From Collinsella aerofaciens (lineage in GTDB: Bacteria > Actinomycetota > Coriobacteriia > Coriobacteriales > Coriobacteriaceae), in contig NZ_JADNOH010000014.1 in the NCBI RefSeq assembly GCF_015557435.1, positions 1 to 46,508 of the forward strand: a stretch of DNA of 46,508 nucleotides, given 5' to 3'. Below, piece by piece: positions 43,500 through 46,508 of the stretch (within the stretch, counting starts at the first letter, position 1; each line of letters starts with the position of its first letter). The position numbers and the translations under genes are program-made. The notes under the pieces are model-generated. The model had not been told where the DNA came from and ran no database searches. It worked only from the letters and a program-made list of their open reading frames with translations.

Positions 43500-46148
43500 C
43501 TAGCAGACGGCGTAATCCTGGGGCTCGCGGCCGTAGTAGGCGTCCAGGTAGAGCTCCTTGATCTCGCTCATGAGCGGGTAGCGCGGGTTAGCGCCGGTGC
43601 ACTGGTCGTTGAATGCCTGCTCGGTCATCTCGTCGAGGGTGTCGAGGAAGTACTGCTCGTCGACACCGTAGTCGGCGATGGTCTTCTTGACGCCGATGAA
43701 GTCCTTGAGCTCCTCGAGCTTCGTAATGAAGTTCTCGAAGGTCTCCTTGTCGTCCTTGCCCTCGATGCCGCAGTACTTGGCCATCTCGGCGTAGTTGTGC
43801 AGCGCGTTGGGGTAAGGATACTGGGAGAAGGTGCCCATCTTGACGGGGGCCTCGGCGGCGTTGTAGCGCATGACGCGGGTCAGGATGACAGCGTTGGCGA
43901 TGCCGTGGGGCAGGTGATGGAAAGCGCCGAGCTTGTGAGCCATGGAGTGGTTGAGGCCCAGGAAGGCGTTGGCGAAGGCCATACCGGCCATGCAGGAGGC
44001 GTTGTGCATCTCCTCGCGGGCGTGCGGGTCCTTGGCGCCGTTCTCGAAGCTGGAGGGCAGGTTCTCAAAGACGAGCTTAGCAGCGCGCTCGGAGAGGCCC
44101 TTGGTGTAGTCGGAAGCCATGATGGAGACGTAGGACTCGATGGCGTGGGTCATGACGTCGATGCCGGAGGCAGCGGTCAGGCCGCGCGGGGCGGTCATGC
44201 AGTTGTCGGCGTCGACGATAGCCATGTTGGGGAGCAGCGCGTAGTCGGCGAGCGGCCACTTGATGCCGGTCTCCTTGTCGGTGATGATGGCGAACGGCGT
44301 GCACTCGGAGCCGGTACCCGAAGAGGTCGGGACGGCGACGAAGTAGGCCTTCTTGCCCATCTCGGGGAAGGTGAAGATACGCTTGCGGATGTCCATGAAG
44401 TCCATGGCCATGTCCTCAAACTTGCACTCGGGGTGCTCGTACATCATCCACATGATCTTGCCGGCGTCCATGGCGGAGCCACCGCCGACGGCGATGATGA
44501 CGTCCGGCTCAAAGAGAGCCATCTGCTTGGCGCCACGACGTGCGCACTGCAGCGACGGATCGGGCTCGACGTCGTAGAAGCAGTCGTGGGCGATGCCCAT
44601 CTCGTCGAGCTTGGCCTCGATGGCGCGGGTGTTGCCGTTCTTGAAGAGGAACTGGTCGGTGACGATGAAGGCGCGCTTCTTGCCCATGACGGTGCCGAGC
44701 TCGTCGAGAGCGACGGGCGTGGAACCCTTCTTGAAGTAGACCTTCTCGGGAGCGCGGAACCAAAGCATGTTCTCGCGGCGCTCGGCCACAGTCTTAACGT
44801 TGATCAAGTGCTTCACCCCAACGTTCTCGGAGACGGAGTTGCCGCCCCAGGAGCCGCAGCCCAGGGTCAGAGACGGCTTCATGCCAAAGTTGTACAGGTC
44901 ACCGATGCCGCCGTGCGAGGACGGGGTGTTGATGACGATACGGCAGGCCTTCATGACGTGCTCGAACAGGCTGATCTTCTCGGCCTGGGCGGGGTGCACG
45001 TACAGAGAGGCGGTGTGGCCCGGGCCACCGGCGAGCACCAGGTGCTCGGCCTTGTCGACGGCCTCCTGGAAGTCCTTGGCGTGGTACATGGCCAGGACCG
45101 GGGAGAGCTTCTCGTGGGAGAACTCCTCCTTGGCGGGGTCGGTGGAGTTGACCTCGGCGATCAGGATCTTGGTCTTGGCGGGAACCTCGATGCCGGCGAG
45201 CTCGGCGATCTTGGCGGCAGCCATGCCGGGGATGCGGTGGTCGAGAGCGCCGTTCTTGAACATGGCGCCACGCAGGGCCTCCATCTCGGCACCCTGCTTG
45301 ACGAAGTAGCAGCCGCGCTTCTGGAACTCGGCCTTAACCTGGTCATAGATGGTGTCGATGACGGTCACGGACTGCTCGGAAGCGCAGATCATGCCGTTGT
45401 CGAAGGTCTTGGAGTGGATGATGGAGTTGGCGGCGAGCAGCACGTCGGCGGTGTCGTCGATGACGACCGGGGTGTTACCGGCGCCAACGCCCAGGGCGGG
45501 CTTGCCCGAGGAGTAAGCGGCCTTGACCATGCCCGGGCCACCGGTGGCGAGGATGATATCGACGTCGCGCATGACCATGTTGGTCAGCTCGATGGAGGGG
45601 ACATCGACCCAGCCGATGATGCCCTCGGGGGCGCCGGCCTTGACGGCGGCGTCAAGCACGAGCTTGGCGGCGGCGATGGTGCACTTGGCGGCAGCGGGGT
45701 GCGGGGAGATGATGATGGCGTTGCGGGTCTTCAGGCAGATCAGCGTCTTGAAGATCGCGGTGGAGGTGGGGTTGGTCGTCGGGATGACGGCACCCACGAT
45801 ACCGATGGGCTCGGCGATCTTGGTGATGCCGTAGGCCTCGTCGCGCTCCAGGACACCACAGGTCTTGGTGTTCTTGTAAGCGTTGTAGATGTACTCTGCG
45901 GCGTAGTGGTTCTTGATGACCTTGTCCTCAAGAACGCCGCGGCCGGTCTCCTCGATGGCCATCTTCGCCAACGGGATACGAGCCTTGTTGGCGGCCATGG
46001 CGGCCTCATAGAAGATCTTGTCGACCTGCTCCTGCGTGTACGAAGCAAAAAGCGCCTGGGCCTCTCGCATCTGAGCGAGCTTAGCCTCAAGCGCCTCTAC
46101 GTTGTCCACAATTGCGGGAGTAGTGTTTTCCGGTGACTTTTTCACCAT
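43500..46148 (-). CDS. adhE: Bifunctional acetaldehyde-CoA/alcohol dehydrogenase AdhE
   Basis: Reduces acetyl-CoA to acetaldehyde and then ethanol, consuming two NADH; it forms long helical filaments (spirosomes) in the cytoplasm. The N-terminal aldehyde dehydrogenase half has GIVGAVIPTTNPTSTAI and the catalytic Cys255 in NGMICASEQS. After a linker near 450, the iron-type alcohol dehydrogenase half has VGGGSAMDAGK, LGLNHSMAHKLGAFHHLPHG with the metal-binding His residues, and PTSSGTGSE. The 882 residues compare with about 890 in E. coli. The ATG has AAGGAG six bases upstream. It has its own elaborate upstream region. Confidence 0.97.
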   Translation of the reverse strand: MVKKSPENTTPAIVDNVEALEAKLAQMREAQALFASYTQEQVDKIFYEAAMAANKARIPLAKMAIEETGRGVLEDKVIKNHYAAEYIYNAYKNTKTCGVLERDEAYGITKIAEPIGIVGAVIPTTNPTSTAIFKTLICLKTRNAIIISPHPAAAKCTIAAAKLVLDAAVKAGAPEGIIGWVDVPSIELTNMVMRDVDIILATGGPGMVKAAYSSGKPALGVGAGNTPVVIDDTADVLLAANSIIHSKTFDNGMICASEQSVTVIDTIYDQVKAEFQKRGCYFVKQGAEMEALRGAMFKNGALDHRIPGMAAAKIAELAGIEVPAKTKILIAEVNSTDPAKEEFSHEKLSPVLAMYHAKDFQEAVDKAEHLVLAGGPGHTASLYVHPAQAEKISLFEHVMKACRIVINTPSSHGGIGDLYNFGMKPSLTLGCGSWGGNSVSENVGVKHLINVKTVAERRENMLWFRAPEKVYFKKGSTPVALDELGTVMGKKRAFIVTDQFLFKNGNTRAIEAKLDEMGIAHDCFYDVEPDPSLQCARRGAKQMALFEPDVIIAVGGGSAMDAGKIMWMMYEHPECKFEDMAMDFMDIRKRIFTFPEMGKKAYFVAVPTSSGTGSECTPFAIITDKETGIKWPLADYALLPNMAIVDADNCMTAPRGLTAASGIDVMTHAIESYVSIMASDYTKGLSERAAKLVFENLPSSFENGAKDPHAREEMHNASCMAGMAFANAFLGLNHSMAHKLGAFHHLPHGIANAVILTRVMRYNAAEAPVKMGTFSQYPYPNALHNYAEMAKYCGIEGKDDKETFENFITKLEELKDFIGVKKTIADYGVDEQYFLDTLDEMTEQAFNDQCTGANPRYPLMSEIKELYLDAYYGREPQDYAVC

Positions 46149-46188
46149 TTGTGTCTCCTTGCGATCGGAGATTTACCCTACGCCTTGC

Positions 46189-46218
46189 ATGATAGCAATA
46201 AATTATTCGGTAAACGGT
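46189..46218 (-). promoter_or_regulatory. adhE promoter: extended -10 with a motif over the -35 position
   Basis: On the minus strand TGCTATCAT (46197-46189) is an excellent extended -10, about 40 bases before the start codon. The -35 position reads CCGTTT, a poor match, and lies inside ACCGTTTACCG (46218-46208), which is also found in the ppdK upstream region. A half-site in the opposite sense, GGTAAA (46177-46172), lies downstream near the transcription start. Confidence 0.6.
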
Positions 46219-46245
46219 CAGATTCCCGTAAAAGGCATACTAAAA

Positions 46246-46272
46246 CGCTTCAACAAAATGAAGCGATTCAAC
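46246..46272. promoter_or_regulatory. Palindrome upstream of adhE
   Basis: CGCTTCA-6-TGAAGCG (46246-46265) is perfect, and TTCAAC recurs at 46249 and 46267. It lies about 50 bases upstream of the -10 element, a usual place for an activator or upstream operator. Confidence 0.45.
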
Positions 46273-46287
46273 TAATAATGCATCGCC

Positions 46288-46337
46288 TCACTCATTGGGG
46301 ACAGGCTTACATGAGTGCATTCACTCATGTGGGACAG
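46288..46337. repeat. Tandem 17-base repeat enclosing a hairpin
   Basis: TCACTCATTGGGGACAG (46288-46304) and TCACTCATGTGGGACAG (46321-46337) differ at two bases and are 33 apart. CATGAGTG-4-CACTCATG (46310-46329) is a perfect eight-base stem with a CATT loop that includes part of the second copy. The pattern suggests a small dispersed repeat. Confidence 0.6.
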
Positions 46338-46508
46338 ACATCGATTTGTCATTTTGGTTGATTTCCGATCTCAGCCGAACACATTGAGCAAATAGGCCGT
46401 TCCCGCAGTTAGCCGAACGCCCCCGCGGCCCCTCCCGGGGCCCGGGGGCGCCGTTTTCCCAGTTGAAGGAACGGTGGAGATGTGTTTCGATGGGTCCGGT
46501 GGCCATGC
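46338..46508. other. Right end of window, no supported gene
   Basis: No ORF here looks real. It holds AGCCGAAC twice (46373-46380 and 46411-46418) and a very GC-rich hairpin: 46418-46425 with 46443-46450 outside and GGCCCC-4-GGGGCC inside, one bulged C, followed by CCGTTTT. Read on the plus strand the hairpin could end a short transcript; the window stops before any following gene can be judged. Confidence 0.5.

Noticed and set aside
43491-46136. An 881-codon open frame on the plus strand, opposite adhE
   Set aside because: It mirrors adhE almost exactly and its composition is Val, Leu, Gly, Asp and His repeats, the usual reverse image of a GC-rich gene that avoids TTA, CTA and TCA codons. 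It has no recognisable domain or binding site.
46208-46218. Rex or FNR binding site before adhE
   Set aside because: The sequence lacks the TTGTGA or TTGAT half-sites of those regulators; the motif is left unassigned.
46321-46506. A 61-codon minus-strand frame at the right edge
   Set aside because: It runs through the GC hairpin and the repeat, lacks a binding site that can be seen and shows no family features.

Overview
The window is a GC-rich (roughly 60 percent), densely packed, almost entirely plus-strand block of core bacterial genes. Gene content and order (mreBCD-mrdA-rodA; the radical-SAM pair TIGR03960/TIGR03936 in front of rplU-rpmA; an rpsP-to-rnhB block; comM-dprA-trmFO-xer; rpsB-tsf-pyrH-frr-uppS-cdsA-dxr-rseP-ispG-proS), heavy use of TTG and GTG starts, a PPDK with its regulator and a large AdhE point to a fermentative anaerobe of the Actinomycetota, most likely class Coriobacteriia and probably Collinsella. 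That placement is inferred from recognised protein families and style, not from a database match.

Layout. 1-506: 3' end of an unrecognised membrane-anchored protein. 622-7530: cell-elongation operon mreB, mreC, mreD, mrdA (PBP2), rodA, plus a DUF697-like membrane protein. 7540-10226: two overlapping radical-SAM-linked genes. 10223-10959: promoter and rplU-rpmA, closed by a strong hairpin. 11045-14287: obgE, nadD, yqeK, rsfS (ribosome assembly and NAD/Ap4A metabolism). 14387-15640 (minus): dinB, divergent from the next operon and probably leaderless. 15842-18332: rpsP, khpA, rimM, trmD, lepB. 18392-25305: glyQ, glyS, the PPDK regulatory protein and ppdK, lying between lepB and rplS. 25418-26738: rplS and rnhB, each unit bounded by hairpins. 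26928-32137: yraN, comM, dprA, trmFO and a Xer recombinase with no ordinary start codon. 32187-42469: rpsB, tsf, then pyrH-frr-uppS-cdsA-dxr-rseP-ispG-proS. 42647-46148 (minus): a small phosphotransferase-like gene and adhE, facing proS across a bidirectional terminator. 46149-46508: adhE control region with palindromes and repeats, and no gene that I can support.

How the genes work together. The first operon builds the lateral wall machinery, and uppS supplies its undecaprenyl carrier from isoprenoids made by dxr and ispG. The rpsP, rplU, rplS and rpsB blocks make ribosomal proteins and their tRNA and assembly partners (trmD, rimM, obgE, rsfS, tsf, frr, glyQS, proS). ppdK with its regulator interconverts pyruvate and PEP. 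AdhE disposes of acetyl-CoA and NADH as ethanol. comM and dprA belong to natural transformation.

No wholly new gene system stands out. The best leads are a roughly 100-residue insertion with a winged-helix-like segment inside the RseP protease, an 11-base motif shared by the ppdK and adhE upstream regions, a Xer gene whose only sensible start is ATA, and a mutually exclusive pairing over the rpsB ribosome binding site.
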